64,000 nt of DNA from Marinifaba aquimaris. Lineage in GTDB: Bacteria > Pseudomonadota > Gammaproteobacteria > Enterobacterales > Alteromonadaceae. How positions within the stretch are numbered: the first letter of the stretch is position 1; every line of letters starts with the position of its first letter. Positions 44,355 to 53,143 of this stretch are shown here, in pieces. A program made the translations under genes and the position numbers. The notes beneath the pieces were generated by a model. The model made no database searches. It saw only the letters and a list, made by a program, of their open reading frames with translations, and had not been told where the DNA came from. The DNA lies in NCBI RefSeq assembly GCF_013328345.1, contig NZ_JABULX010000002.1, positions 124,001 through 188,000 on the forward strand, in the 5' to 3' direction.

Positions 44355-45280
44355 GATGCTGCGCCTTTTGATTGACTGTTTTCTACCAAGGAAACAAATA
44401 GCTCCTCTAAACGATTCGCCTTGTTGCGCATACTCAGTACTTGAATATGTTGAGCTGAAAGCTGCTCAAAGATAGCGTTAAGCCCAGCAGTTTTAGGTAC
44501 ATCGACTTCGAGAGTATGTTCATCTACTAAGCGTGATTCAAAGCCATCTAATACCAATGAAGAAACATCTTGATCAAGATCGAGAATAAATGTCTCGACA
44601 TCGAGCTTTAACAGCAAGGCTTTTATCGTAGTGTTTTCAACAATCTCTCCGTGATTGATAATGGCGATATTACGACACAGCATTTCGGCTTCTTCTAAAT
44701 AATGGGTCGTCAAGATAATGGTAATACCCTGCAGGTTTATTTGTTTGAGGAAATCCCACATCGAGCGACGAATTTCAATATCTACACCTGCCGTAGGCTC
44801 ATCTAAAATTAACAATTTAGGTTCGTGCATCAGTGCACGAGCAATCATCAATCGGCGTTTCATCCCGCCAGATAAACCACGAGCAGCTTGATTTCGCTTA
44901 TCCCATAAGTCGATTTGTTTCAGGTATTTTTCCGCTCTTGCTAACGCCGTTGGTTTATCAACGCCGTAATAACCGGCCTGGTTAACCACTATCTGTAGTA
45001 CGGTTTCAAACTGGTTAAAATTAAACTCTTGCGGTACGAGGCCAATGCAAGACTTAGCTTTATCTAATGCACTGTCGATATCATGGCCAAATACTTGAAC
45101 TTGACCCAAGCTTTTATTGACCAGTGAAGAAATGATACCAATAGTAGTCGACTTACCTGCCCCATTAGGGCCAAGTAATGCAAAGAAATCGCCAGCCTCA
45201 ACGGTTAAGTCGACACCTTTTAAAGCTTGTGTACCGCTTTGATAAGTTTTGGTTAGATTTTGGATAGATAAGGCTTTCAT
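44351..45280 (-). CDS. ABC transporter ATP-binding protein (YadG-like)
   Basis: A 309-residue ATPase with Walker A GPNGAGKST, the signature LSGGMKRRLMIARALMHEP, Walker B LLILDEPTAGVD and the H-loop TTHYLEEAE. It drives the permease encoded downstream, probably as a homodimer on two permease subunits. A C-terminal extension of about 80 residues follows the ATPase domain, as in YadG. First gene of the four-gene operon. Confidence 0.9.
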   Translation of the reverse strand: MKALSIQNLTKTYQSGTQALKGVDLTVEAGDFFALLGPNGAGKSTTIGIISSLVNKSLGQVQVFGHDIDSALDKAKSCIGLVPQEFNFNQFETVLQIVVNQAGYYGVDKPTALARAEKYLKQIDLWDKRNQAARGLSGGMKRRLMIARALMHEPKLLILDEPTAGVDIEIRRSMWDFLKQINLQGITIILTTHYLEEAEMLCRNIAIINHGEIVENTTIKALLLKLDVETFILDLDQDVSSLVLDGFESRLVDEHTLEVDVPKTAGLNAIFEQLSAQHIQVLSMRNKANRLEELFVSLVENSQSKGAAS

Positions 45281-45398
45281 AGTCCCTCTTCTCTAGTCCC
45301 TGCGCAATAAAATCAATGATGCTTTAATTATGTCACAAACAGAAATGAAGAAAAATGTAAGCTAAGAATGGATTAAGATGACTAAGCGAAAATTAAGA

Positions 45399-48329
45399 CT
45401 ATATAGCGAACTCCATAGGCTCAACTTGGCAGTTAAGTTTGACGGCATCGTTTAACATTTGGCAATAGTCAATCGCCGCTTGCTCTGTTTCTAAAAAAGC
45501 TAACATCAGATGATATTTGCTGACCATTTTATCCTTAGTGTAAAAGGTATGGTGTTTAAACAATGGCTTATAGCGCTTATCCAAACCTGCCCAATATACT
45601 TTCAACATTTTTAGCGAGTTAAAAGTTGCATTTTTCACCACGAAGCCTTGGCGAATTTCTTTTTTCTCAAGCGTTATATCCATTCCCATAACAACATCCC
45701 CCTTAGCTGAGAATGCAACATCAATGGGTTGCGGATTTTTTAATTTATGTTTTTTTAAATAATCAGGGTTAACTCTTAATTTATATTTTCCTGGTTTAAT
45801 ATCTAAGAAAAGGAAAAAACCATCGTATTCAGAGCGGGTAACGGCTACGACTTTGCCATTTAGGTCAACAAGTTCCAGCTTCACCAAATCGGCAAACTCT
45901 GCTCCTTGTTCTGTTTGAATAAAAATACTGCCTTCTAATTCCGAAGTTCTGACAATGGGGACATCTAGCATAGTTAAATAACCATTACGCGGGGTAATTG
46001 CGATACCTTCAGTCAATGGTCGCATAAAAGGATCAAGCGTATTTTCATCGACAACAATATCTGTTGTTCTATTGGCAGGCATGGAAACTAGTAGTGCTAA
46101 TCCATCATCATTAGTATGAGTTCGCCTAAAATTCTGTAAACCTACTATTTTAGCTTTTGGAATTTCTGGTTCACCGCGGTCAAATAAACCGTTAGCATTT
46201 AAATCTTCAAAAACTCTAACTAGCATAGAGCCGCCGCTTGCAAAGCGTGCTCGATTTAAGAAATAAATATCTTCTTCTGCATGATAACCAAAGCTGAAGT
46301 TAGTCGAGAATGATAAATGCCAGTCATCATTTGAGTTATAGGAAATATTAGTATTGGTAGAAAGGTACTTTTGTCCCCAGTTTAACCCGAGTCTTGCCGT
46401 ATCTAAGTCGAGTAATAAAGAACGCTCTAAACTTAATCTTGTGGTCAAATTCTCATTGATCGACCAATCAAAATCGCTTTTAACACTGACCAATTCAGTT
46501 TCAGGTTTAATCGAATAGTTCATATTTAACCTGGTTGAAAAACCTCTTAATCTAGGGCTTAAGATGAATTCACCACCACTAAATATGGAACTAAGCCCCT
46601 CTGTTTCACTTTGATTCCAGAAAAAAGTATGGCTGACTCGATTAGAAAATATTGTCGCACCTAAAGAGTTTTGAAAATATTGACTCTTAACAAAATCGGA
46701 TTCTGAATATGAAAAGTTATTTTGATAATTAATATCGAGTAGATCAAAAAAGCCAGAAAAGTTTGCAGAAACACTATCTACAGTATCAAACTCAATACCT
46801 TCTCTTCTTGATACCTTTTTAGTCTTAGTATAGTTGGCATTAACAGACTGCCCCCAAAAGTTAGTTTTCACTGAAGTAATAAGTCGATTTTCATCAAGAT
46901 CGTTAGCAACATATTCGAATTTAGCCAACACTTCATCCATTATTGTGGCATCAACCCCTACGACGTATTCAGCATCGACATTACTCACCAATGGATTATC
47001 TATATTTTCACGATCAAAAATAAATGAATGGCCGAAGTAACTTGTTAAATCATCATTTAAACCATAAGAATACTTACCCGACAAACTGTAGTAACTAGTC
47101 GGAGGTTCCCGATCAGACAAATCAATTAATGGATTATATGCTTCATTTAGGGAAACATCGTATGAAAACTGGCCTTCATCAAGCGCATTGCCATTAAAGT
47201 AAATCGCTTTTTCTTCTGTTCTTCGCTGCCCTTGTGGCCCATAAAAGACAAGTTCGAAATTATTATCGCCAAAAAATAGCTCTATATCATAAAACTCATA
47301 GCGACCATCAGCCAAACTAAGCTGGTTAGCGACTAATATATTATTGCGATATAACTCAACATCCCAGCCAGGTTGAATATCGCCGACAAAATCTGTCGTT
47401 GAGTTATCTCTCACGCCCCCTTGCTGTAACCTAGAGATTCTGAAACCACGTCCTTCAACTTGCCCTTGTTGACCACCGTAAGAAACAGCATTGACATCAC
47501 CAAACTCAAATCTTGATGCGGCAAGCGGGCCAAGTAAATCATTATCTTGTGAATCTCGAAATAACTTTATTCGGGCATTACTGAGACCACCGGAAAAATT
47601 AGAACCCGATAAATAATACTGCGCCCCCAAAAAGGCTAAATCCTGACTACCTAACACTGAAAAGTTATAGTTCGACTTACTATTTTTAGATTTAATGTAA
47701 CTTAATTGAGTATCAAATAACGGCGTTGAAGAAGCACTATAGCTATTATCCACTTCAGGTAGTATTGATTCAGCACGCGCTGATGAATGCTTGATTTTGC
47801 GATCTTGTCTGGCTAGTTTCTCTTGAAGAGGTAGCGGTTCTTCAGAAGATACTGAGACCAATAAGTCATTAAACTGATAAGCTAGCTTGATACCAAGCCA
47901 CTTTTCAATATCTGAAGACTCAACATATAAATCATCAGTCAGCTCATATCTTTCACGGTTTAATAAAAAGCGACCTTTTGCGGTTTCAATCTCTAGCGTC
48001 TGTCCATCTTCCCCAAGAGTCAGTTTGAAATTGTTAGCTTCTTTTATATACCATCCATTCGCGTCTAAAGGCTCAATTGATACATCGATAGGAAAGTCCA
48101 ATAACTCCACTAAAGTGGTTAAACCAACTCTAGCTCCATCTTCTGTTTTAATAGCTATAACTTCTCCTATGCTATAGCTATCAATAATAAGAGTAATGAA
48201 TAACTCTTCTCCAACAGGGATTCCTATTTGAGAATCGTCAAGGCGAGCAGCCTCATTGAGTTCATTAGCAAATAAAGCTTGTTGAATCAGTAGAATCAGT
48301 ACTAGGCATTTAAAAATAAATTTCATCAC
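45399..48329 (-). CDS. Outer-membrane usher-like protein with SPOR-like C-terminal tail
   Basis: A 976-residue protein with signal peptide (FKCLVLILLIQQALFA). Residues 30-160 form an N-terminal domain (GEELFITLIIDSYSIGEV, ESSDIEKWLGI), followed by LPLQEKLARQDRKI and a long region of amphipathic strands typical of a beta-barrel (LLGPLAASRFEFGDVNAVSYGG). After the barrel come carboxypeptidase-regulatory-like domains (FEDLNANGLFDRGEPEIP, GKYKLRVNPDYL). The last 60 residues (YHLMLAFLETEQAAIDYCQML) look SPOR-like. With a PapD-type chaperone and two DUF4402 subunits upstream it should be the usher of an atypical chaperone-usher system. It is not a close FimD/PapC relative. Confidence 0.75.
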   Translation of the reverse strand: MMKFIFKCLVLILLIQQALFANELNEAARLDDSQIGIPVGEELFITLIIDSYSIGEVIAIKTEDGARVGLTTLVELLDFPIDVSIEPLDANGWYIKEANNFKLTLGEDGQTLEIETAKGRFLLNRERYELTDDLYVESSDIEKWLGIKLAYQFNDLLVSVSSEEPLPLQEKLARQDRKIKHSSARAESILPEVDNSYSASSTPLFDTQLSYIKSKNSKSNYNFSVLGSQDLAFLGAQYYLSGSNFSGGLSNARIKLFRDSQDNDLLGPLAASRFEFGDVNAVSYGGQQGQVEGRGFRISRLQQGGVRDNSTTDFVGDIQPGWDVELYRNNILVANQLSLADGRYEFYDIELFFGDNNFELVFYGPQGQRRTEEKAIYFNGNALDEGQFSYDVSLNEAYNPLIDLSDREPPTSYYSLSGKYSYGLNDDLTSYFGHSFIFDRENIDNPLVSNVDAEYVVGVDATIMDEVLAKFEYVANDLDENRLITSVKTNFWGQSVNANYTKTKKVSRREGIEFDTVDSVSANFSGFFDLLDINYQNNFSYSESDFVKSQYFQNSLGATIFSNRVSHTFFWNQSETEGLSSIFSGGEFILSPRLRGFSTRLNMNYSIKPETELVSVKSDFDWSINENLTTRLSLERSLLLDLDTARLGLNWGQKYLSTNTNISYNSNDDWHLSFSTNFSFGYHAEEDIYFLNRARFASGGSMLVRVFEDLNANGLFDRGEPEIPKAKIVGLQNFRRTHTNDDGLALLVSMPANRTTDIVVDENTLDPFMRPLTEGIAITPRNGYLTMLDVPIVRTSELEGSIFIQTEQGAEFADLVKLELVDLNGKVVAVTRSEYDGFFLFLDIKPGKYKLRVNPDYLKKHKLKNPQPIDVAFSAKGDVVMGMDITLEKKEIRQGFVVKNATFNSLKMLKVYWAGLDKRYKPLFKHHTFYTKDKMVSKYHLMLAFLETEQAAIDYCQMLNDAVKLNCQVEPMEFAI

Positions 48330-48363
48330 CTAATTCCTATCGGTATCTTATTTTCAGAGAAAC

Positions 48364-49194
48364 TTAATACGGTAAAGGCGCACTAATTTTGCCATCGACA
48401 ACATTATACTTTTTTGCAAAAAGTAACTGGTCTTTGAATTCTTTCTGGCCTTGATATTGTATCTCTAGCACGCCAGAATCAGCTTGGTACTCTGGCCAGT
48501 TGAGATAGATTTGGGCATTATCGACTTCTCTAAAAATATTATAACCATGCCTTTGAGCGATCACTTTTTCGGCAGTTGAACCATTCGGTGTAAAATTAGC
48601 AATCACATTACCTGTTGAACCAAAATTACCTTCACGAAGCACACCTAAAACTATAGTGGCACCGTGCGCTTGTCCTTTAGTCGGATGGATTTTCACATCG
48701 TTTAAATCCAAATTAACCTTGGTTTTTCCCTTTTTAACTATCACAGGTAAAGAAAAGCTTAACCTAACAGCAACCGATGTTGTTTGTCCTTTCTCACTGG
48801 CTACTTTTTCATCTTCAATGATAGGGGTGAGTTTTAGGTGACTTCGATATTCGCCTTCAGCTAAATCTTTAGGGCGCCTAGCCAAAATTTTGACTGTTTG
48901 CTTGCCATTAGGCGCTAAAACAACTCGTCTAGGCGATACCCGAAGAATTTTTTTAGCGCTGTACTGATAGTTTTCAACTACAGCATAGCCACCAGCAGGC
49001 TTAGCAAGCTTATCCTCTATAGCTATCTCATAAGACATGGTTTTATCTGAGTTATTTATCATACTCAAAGTGGCATAACGTTCCCTATCATCTATTGCCA
49101 CACGATTAGGAGTAAAAAGCAGGTTGGCATGACTCCATGATGAAAATAGTACCAGTGAGAATAAAAAGAATATGTTTTTAAGTTCCAGTTTCAT
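48364..49194 (-). CDS. PapD-like periplasmic chaperone
   Basis: A 276-residue protein with signal peptide (FFLFSLVLFSSWSHA). The first Ig domain has LFTPNRVAIDDRERYATLSMIN and KILRVSPRRVVLAPNGKQTVKIL, the chaperone G1/A1 strand features, including a basic residue pair at the subunit-binding cleft. The second domain is less conserved. It would fold and deliver the DUF4402 subunits to the usher, whose gene starts 34 bp on. It belongs to the atypical (CS1/alternative-like) chaperones rather than the FGS/FGL classes. Confidence 0.8.
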   Translation of the reverse strand: MKLELKNIFFLFSLVLFSSWSHANLLFTPNRVAIDDRERYATLSMINNSDKTMSYEIAIEDKLAKPAGGYAVVENYQYSAKKILRVSPRRVVLAPNGKQTVKILARRPKDLAEGEYRSHLKLTPIIEDEKVASEKGQTTSVAVRLSFSLPVIVKKGKTKVNLDLNDVKIHPTKGQAHGATIVLGVLREGNFGSTGNVIANFTPNGSTAEKVIAQRHGYNIFREVDNAQIYLNWPEYQADSGVLEIQYQGQKEFKDQLLFAKKYNVVDGKISAPLPY

Positions 49195-49310
49195 TCTTGC
49201 TCCCCAATAATTTAAGTTATTCTTCTATTTCAGTTTAAGCTGTTATAAAAAATACAATGCAAAAAGCAAACCAAAAATATAAATATTGTGAACGTAAGTA
49301 TAGAAGTAAA

Positions 49311-49808
49311 TTAATAACTTACATCTATCTCATATATGGCTTGATAAGCGATGCTTTGATAAGGGAGGCTATTTCCAGTACTGCGTAATGTGCCACCGAT
49401 TAACAAACGAGCAAAGCCAGTACCGTCAACTGAAATTCTATTCGCAGTATCAATATTAACTAATTCAAATTGCTCTGTTGTTGTGACCATTCCTGATTGG
49501 TAAGTATAAGGTGTGACAATATTTACGCTCACATCTAATTGGTAGTAATGCGGGTAATCGTAAAAGTGGATTTCTCCTGGGTTCCCAGGTTCTAGAATAA
49601 AAATTTTATTCGTATTAGTAATATATCCAGATTGAGTGATGGTGATCTCACTTACTGCGCTATTATCTGCAATAACAATCCGGCCAAAGTTAAGCGGTTC
49701 AACTAAAACACGGCTTTCAGCAAAAGAAAAAGATGTATAAAAAACAAAACCAAAGAAAGTTAACAAACTTTCTTTGGTTATACATTGTTTGAACTGTTGA
49801 CCAAACAT
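49311..49808 (-). CDS. DUF4402-like secreted subunit, minor (165 aa)
   Basis: Signal peptide with h-region LLTFFGFVFYTSFSFA, then a beta-rich domain beginning RVLVEPLNFGRIVIADN and ending YQAIYEIDVSY. The FG-x-I motif and the final strand match its larger neighbour (EVSY end), so both are probably DUF4402-type subunits. It has no Cys in the mature part. Likely the minor or tip subunit. It lies 18 bp after the larger subunit gene. Confidence 0.68.
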   Translation of the reverse strand: MFGQQFKQCITKESLLTFFGFVFYTSFSFAESRVLVEPLNFGRIVIADNSAVSEITITQSGYITNTNKIFILEPGNPGEIHFYDYPHYYQLDVSVNIVTPYTYQSGMVTTTEQFELVNIDTANRISVDGTGFARLLIGGTLRSTGNSLPYQSIAYQAIYEIDVSY

Positions 49809-49826
49809 CGGACTTACTAGATAAGC

Positions 49827-50459
49827 TTAGTAAGAAACCTCTAAGAAATACTGACCAGTATATGTAGCACCATCGGTGTAGGTAGTTGCAGCTGGTACCG
49901 CAGATGTATCAGCCGTTGTCGCTATTGTAGCACCAATTGCAAAACTTAAATTACCAGAACCATCAGTTTGCACTGTACCTGTACCTGCAGCAAAAGCAGT
50001 ACCCGCGGTACCCGTAATAACATCTAATGTCCAAGTGCCTACTTCAAATACGTGAGAGTTAGGCGCACCCGTTGATAACTGAACACCCGCACCAATATTA
50101 CCAGCAGTACCATCTGAACTCACATTAACAGTAACTGTTTGATAATTAGGTAAGCCCGTTGCGTCAAAAACGGCTGGAGTACCGCCACCAACAGCAACAA
50201 GTTGAGTACCTGTACCTAAAGTAGGTGTACCATAACCAGAACCATCAGCTGCTAAAACTACTGTTGCTTGTTGCGCTGTTGCTGATTGTGCAGGATCAGG
50301 AGTTGCGAATAACGTGCCAAAATCAAGTTGTTGAGAGTTCGTAACAGAAATTGCATTTTGAACAGTAATTGTTGCAGTGTATGGCTGGTAAGCAGCAGAA
50401 GCTTGAATTGATACTAAAGAAGCAGCTGCAATACTTGTCGCGATTAGAGTCTTTTTCAT
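49827..50459 (-). CDS. DUF4402-like secreted subunit, major (210 aa)
   Basis: Signal peptide KKTLIATSIAAASLVSIQASA, cut before AYQPYTAT. The mature protein is Ala/Thr/Gly-rich with ISVTNSQQLDFGTLFA (the DUF4402 motif) and a final strand GQYFLEVSY. No Cys. First gene of the operon subunit-subunit-chaperone-usher, with a CGGAG ribosome site. Composition and position suggest the major structural subunit of a surface fibre. Confidence 0.75.
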   Translation of the reverse strand: MKKTLIATSIAAASLVSIQASAAYQPYTATITVQNAISVTNSQQLDFGTLFATPDPAQSATAQQATVVLAADGSGYGTPTLGTGTQLVAVGGGTPAVFDATGLPNYQTVTVNVSSDGTAGNIGAGVQLSTGAPNSHVFEVGTWTLDVITGTAGTAFAAGTGTVQTDGSGNLSFAIGATIATTADTSAVPAATTYTDGATYTGQYFLEVSY

Positions 50460-50760
50460 GTTTAAATCTCCGAAATATTAACTTCCATCCGTTTGCTTTC
50501 CATAAATTTAAAACAAACGTCCATTAATTAAAGAAAATCAAAGACCAACTAGAAAAAGTTTCTAAAGCTGATCCGATTCATCTAGGTTATCGTCCCCTTT
50601 ACGATCAACTTTAATAAACTTGCTTAAATTAACAACTAAAGTTACATAAAGGAAATTGTTAGATGAGTTTTGGTATAAAAGACTGATAATTGGTAGTCGA
50701 GAGTGTGAAATTAAATTTTCAAATGTAACTAGATTTGATCACATTAAGATTAATTAATCT
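50460..50760. other. Leader and promoter region of the DUF4402/usher operon
   Basis: 301 bp with no credible gene. The transcribed leader holds a CGTTTG/CAAACG inverted repeat (50490-50495 and 50514-50519) some 30 bp before the start codon. No convincing promoter match was found by eye. Confidence 0.5.
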
Positions 50761-51675
50761 TTATAGATTATCACCGTCAAATAGCACTACGGCACAATAT
50801 TGACGAGATTTTATTTTATTACATGCTGACTTAGCTTCAGCTTGAGTGAAAGGTCCAACTTTGAGACGATTTAGCCTTACATTATCCTTTAGCGTTGCTT
50901 TAATTTTAGCTGCTTTACCTGTAACAATCGATGAGAAACGATTTTGATAATTAAACCAAGCTTGCTTTGCTTGGCCTTTAGTACTTAAAGTCGCTAAATG
51001 TAAGCTATATTCTTGCTTTTGATTACTCTGTTCTGCTATTTCAGTCTGGTTTTGCCCTGAAGCAGCAATTTGCTGCACCTTTTCATCAACAGCTTTAGCT
51101 TGAGTATTCATAACAACCATTGGGGCAATCGCTACATTGTCTCTAATAGGAGCTTTTTCGGCGTGATTAGCTGTAGAGCCTGTTGTTAAGGGTTCATTGT
51201 CTTTAAAGCCGATTTTAGTCTTTTTAATTGCCTGTGTAGGCTGAGGCAATAAACTGACATTATCTTTAACTTTGACAGTATCGCCTAGATGAGCTGTCTG
51301 AACTATTTTTTTTGAATCGGTAACAGGGGCCGTTTTGACATTATCCTTGATTGTGTATTGTCGCTGATTAAGCTCGGCTGCACCTAACTCAACAATATCC
51401 GCTTCTGGCTCAATAGCCGAAACTTCGACTATCGGACTGTCAGTTAATTGCTCCGCACTACCAAGTTCATTGATCAATACTCTTAAGTCAGCCTGTAAAG
51501 CCACTAATTTATCGATATCAGGTTTAGCTTTTCGCCACTCTTCAATATAAGCGCGCATTTCATCATCAGTTAAAGGCTGACGTTGTTTAGTTTCTACTTC
51601 AGGCGTGCTTGAGCAAGCACTGAGTAAAGCAGTGACAAAAATGAACAACGAATAATTAACTGAAAATACTTTCAT
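50761..51675 (-). CDS. SPOR-domain lipoprotein with repeated KDNV motifs
   Basis: Start taken at ATG 51675, 9 bp after AAGGA; an in-frame TTG 18 bp upstream overlaps that site. About 304 residues. Lipoprotein signal ending TALLSAC. The middle is disordered with five short copies of a Lys-Asp-Asn-Val motif (IKDNVKTAP, VKDNVSLLP, FKDNEPLTT, IRDNVAIAP, LKDNVRLNR). The C-terminal 80 residues form a SPOR-like domain (YSLHLATLSTKGQAKQAWF, LKVGPFTQAEAKSAC), which would bind denuded peptidoglycan glycans at the septum. It is 5 bp from the next lipoprotein gene. Confidence 0.72.
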   Translation of the reverse strand: MKVFSVNYSLFIFVTALLSACSSTPEVETKQRQPLTDDEMRAYIEEWRKAKPDIDKLVALQADLRVLINELGSAEQLTDSPIVEVSAIEPEADIVELGAAELNQRQYTIKDNVKTAPVTDSKKIVQTAHLGDTVKVKDNVSLLPQPTQAIKKTKIGFKDNEPLTTGSTANHAEKAPIRDNVAIAPMVVMNTQAKAVDEKVQQIAASGQNQTEIAEQSNQKQEYSLHLATLSTKGQAKQAWFNYQNRFSSIVTGKAAKIKATLKDNVRLNRLKVGPFTQAEAKSACNKIKSRQYCAVVLFDGDNL

Positions 51676-51698
51676 AGCCCAATTCCTTTTCAAGCTTC

Positions 51699-52382
51699 TT
51701 ATCGAGTTAGGCTCATACCACTAGGTTTAATAACTGGCTTAGCCGTTTTACTATAAGGTAATAACGCGATACCGCTGGCGATGACACTTTGTTTATCTTG
51801 GCTTAATAAAAATAGATGTAGTAACAGCTCACTATGCTTACGGGTGATCGAGCCACGTAAAAATAGCGATTGTTCTGCTGAAATAGGTTTCATCATAACG
51901 CGTAACCCCATACTACTGCTATGGTGACTAATCGTTTTATGTAAGTGATTGATAAAACCAACTGACACATTATCTTCATCATGAGGCATGATAGGTTCGA
52001 TATAAACAGCATGTGTAGGCAAGGTTTTATTTTCTGATTGGCAAAATAGTTTATTTAATAAACCATTAATATCTTGGCTAATCACGCTGTATTTAGATTG
52101 GCTAAGCGGTTTTGCGTCAGACTCTTCTTCCACCACTTGAGCGTTGATACTGACCTGACAAGTTTCATAGAGAATTTGTGCAGCCACTTCGTCTTCTGAA
52201 GGAGTGATGGCAACCATCTCAACTTCTTCTTGTACCGTGTTATCACTCTCCACAGCAACGACAGTATCGTTAGAAAAAAGGTAACCTGGTGAATTAACAC
52301 AGGCCGTCAGTAAACCTGTTAAACTCACTACGGAAAAGAAAAGCCATGAAAAACGAGTCATTTTTTTGTCGCTCTTAATCAT
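51699..52382 (-). CDS. Lipoprotein of unknown function
   Basis: A 227-residue protein with lipoprotein signal FSVVSLTGLLTAC and a mature part with SQDINGLLNKLFCQ, HAVYIEPIMPHDEDNVSVGF and LFLRGSITRKHSELLLHLF. The last part recalls FlgO-type lipoproteins, without certainty. The start may instead be the ATG 21 bp downstream; neither has a good ribosome site. Probably co-transcribed with the SPOR lipoprotein gene that follows. Confidence 0.65.
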   Translation of the reverse strand: MIKSDKKMTRFSWLFFSVVSLTGLLTACVNSPGYLFSNDTVVAVESDNTVQEEVEMVAITPSEDEVAAQILYETCQVSINAQVVEEESDAKPLSQSKYSVISQDINGLLNKLFCQSENKTLPTHAVYIEPIMPHDEDNVSVGFINHLHKTISHHSSSMGLRVMMKPISAEQSLFLRGSITRKHSELLLHLFLLSQDKQSVIASGIALLPYSKTAKPVIKPSGMSLTR

Positions 52383-52467
52383 AAATACAAACTAAGAGGA
52401 CAAAAGCAACTATGATGCCAGGATGTTTTTTTTATCAATCAAGATCAATAATTACATCAACAATCGA

Positions 52468-53079
52468 CTAAATAGAATAGCCCCAACGCCCCATTAATGT
52501 TTGTTCAACACCAAGGTGATCCAGTACGCGTGCCACCATAAAGTTGACCAAGTCTTGTATCGATTGCGGTTGGTGATAAAAGCCAGGCGCTGCGGGCATG
52601 ATTGTCACCCCCATCTGCGAAAGCTTGTGCATATTTTCTAAATGTATGGTCGAAAAAGGCGTTTCTCGAGGCAGCAAAATTAATTGACCGCGCTCTTTTA
52701 TCACGACATCAGCAGCACGCTCAATTAGATTATCGCTCGCCCCCACAGCAATTGCTGACAGGGTACCTGTACTGCATGGGCACACTACCATTTTTTTCGG
52801 TGCCGCCGAGCCAGAAGCAACGGGAGAAAACCATTCATCTTTGCCATAACACTTAATTTGCTCAGGCTGAGCTTGATATCGCTCGGTAAAATAAGCTGCA
52901 GTTTGCTCTGGTTTACTGGGAATTTTTAAATCAGTTTCAGTGGCAAAAACCACCTTGGCTGCGCTTGAGAACAATAAGTGAATTTGGTAATTGGCTTTAA
53001 CCAATGCTTCTAATAAGGTTAAAGTGTAAGGTGCCCCAGAGGCACCAGTCACAGCGACGGTGATTTGATTGTCAAACAC
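52468..53079 (-). CDS. ubiX: Flavin prenyltransferase UbiX
   Basis: A 203-residue UbiX/Pad1 protein with [60 protein letters not shown] and PAAPGFYH. It makes the prenylated FMN cofactor for the UbiD decarboxylase in ubiquinone synthesis, in the cytoplasm. It follows mpl on the same strand, an arrangement common in gammaproteobacteria. Confidence 0.95.
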   Translation of the reverse strand: MFDNQITVAVTGASGAPYTLTLLEALVKANYQIHLLFSSAAKVVFATETDLKIPSKPEQTAAYFTERYQAQPEQIKCYGKDEWFSPVASGSAAPKKMVVCPCSTGTLSAIAVGASDNLIERAADVVIKERGQLILLPRETPFSTIHLENMHKLSQMGVTIMPAAPGFYHQPQSIQDLVNFMVARVLDHLGVEQTLMGRWGYSI

Positions 53080-53143
53080 GTTTTTTTATTCCAACAACTG
53101 ACTTTATATGATTATAAATCAAAGACGACTCGGTGCACCAAGC

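Noticed and set aside
50720-50750. CRP-like site near TGTAAC ... TCACA
   Set aside because: Spacing between the half-sites is 10 bp, not 6, and the left half is weak.
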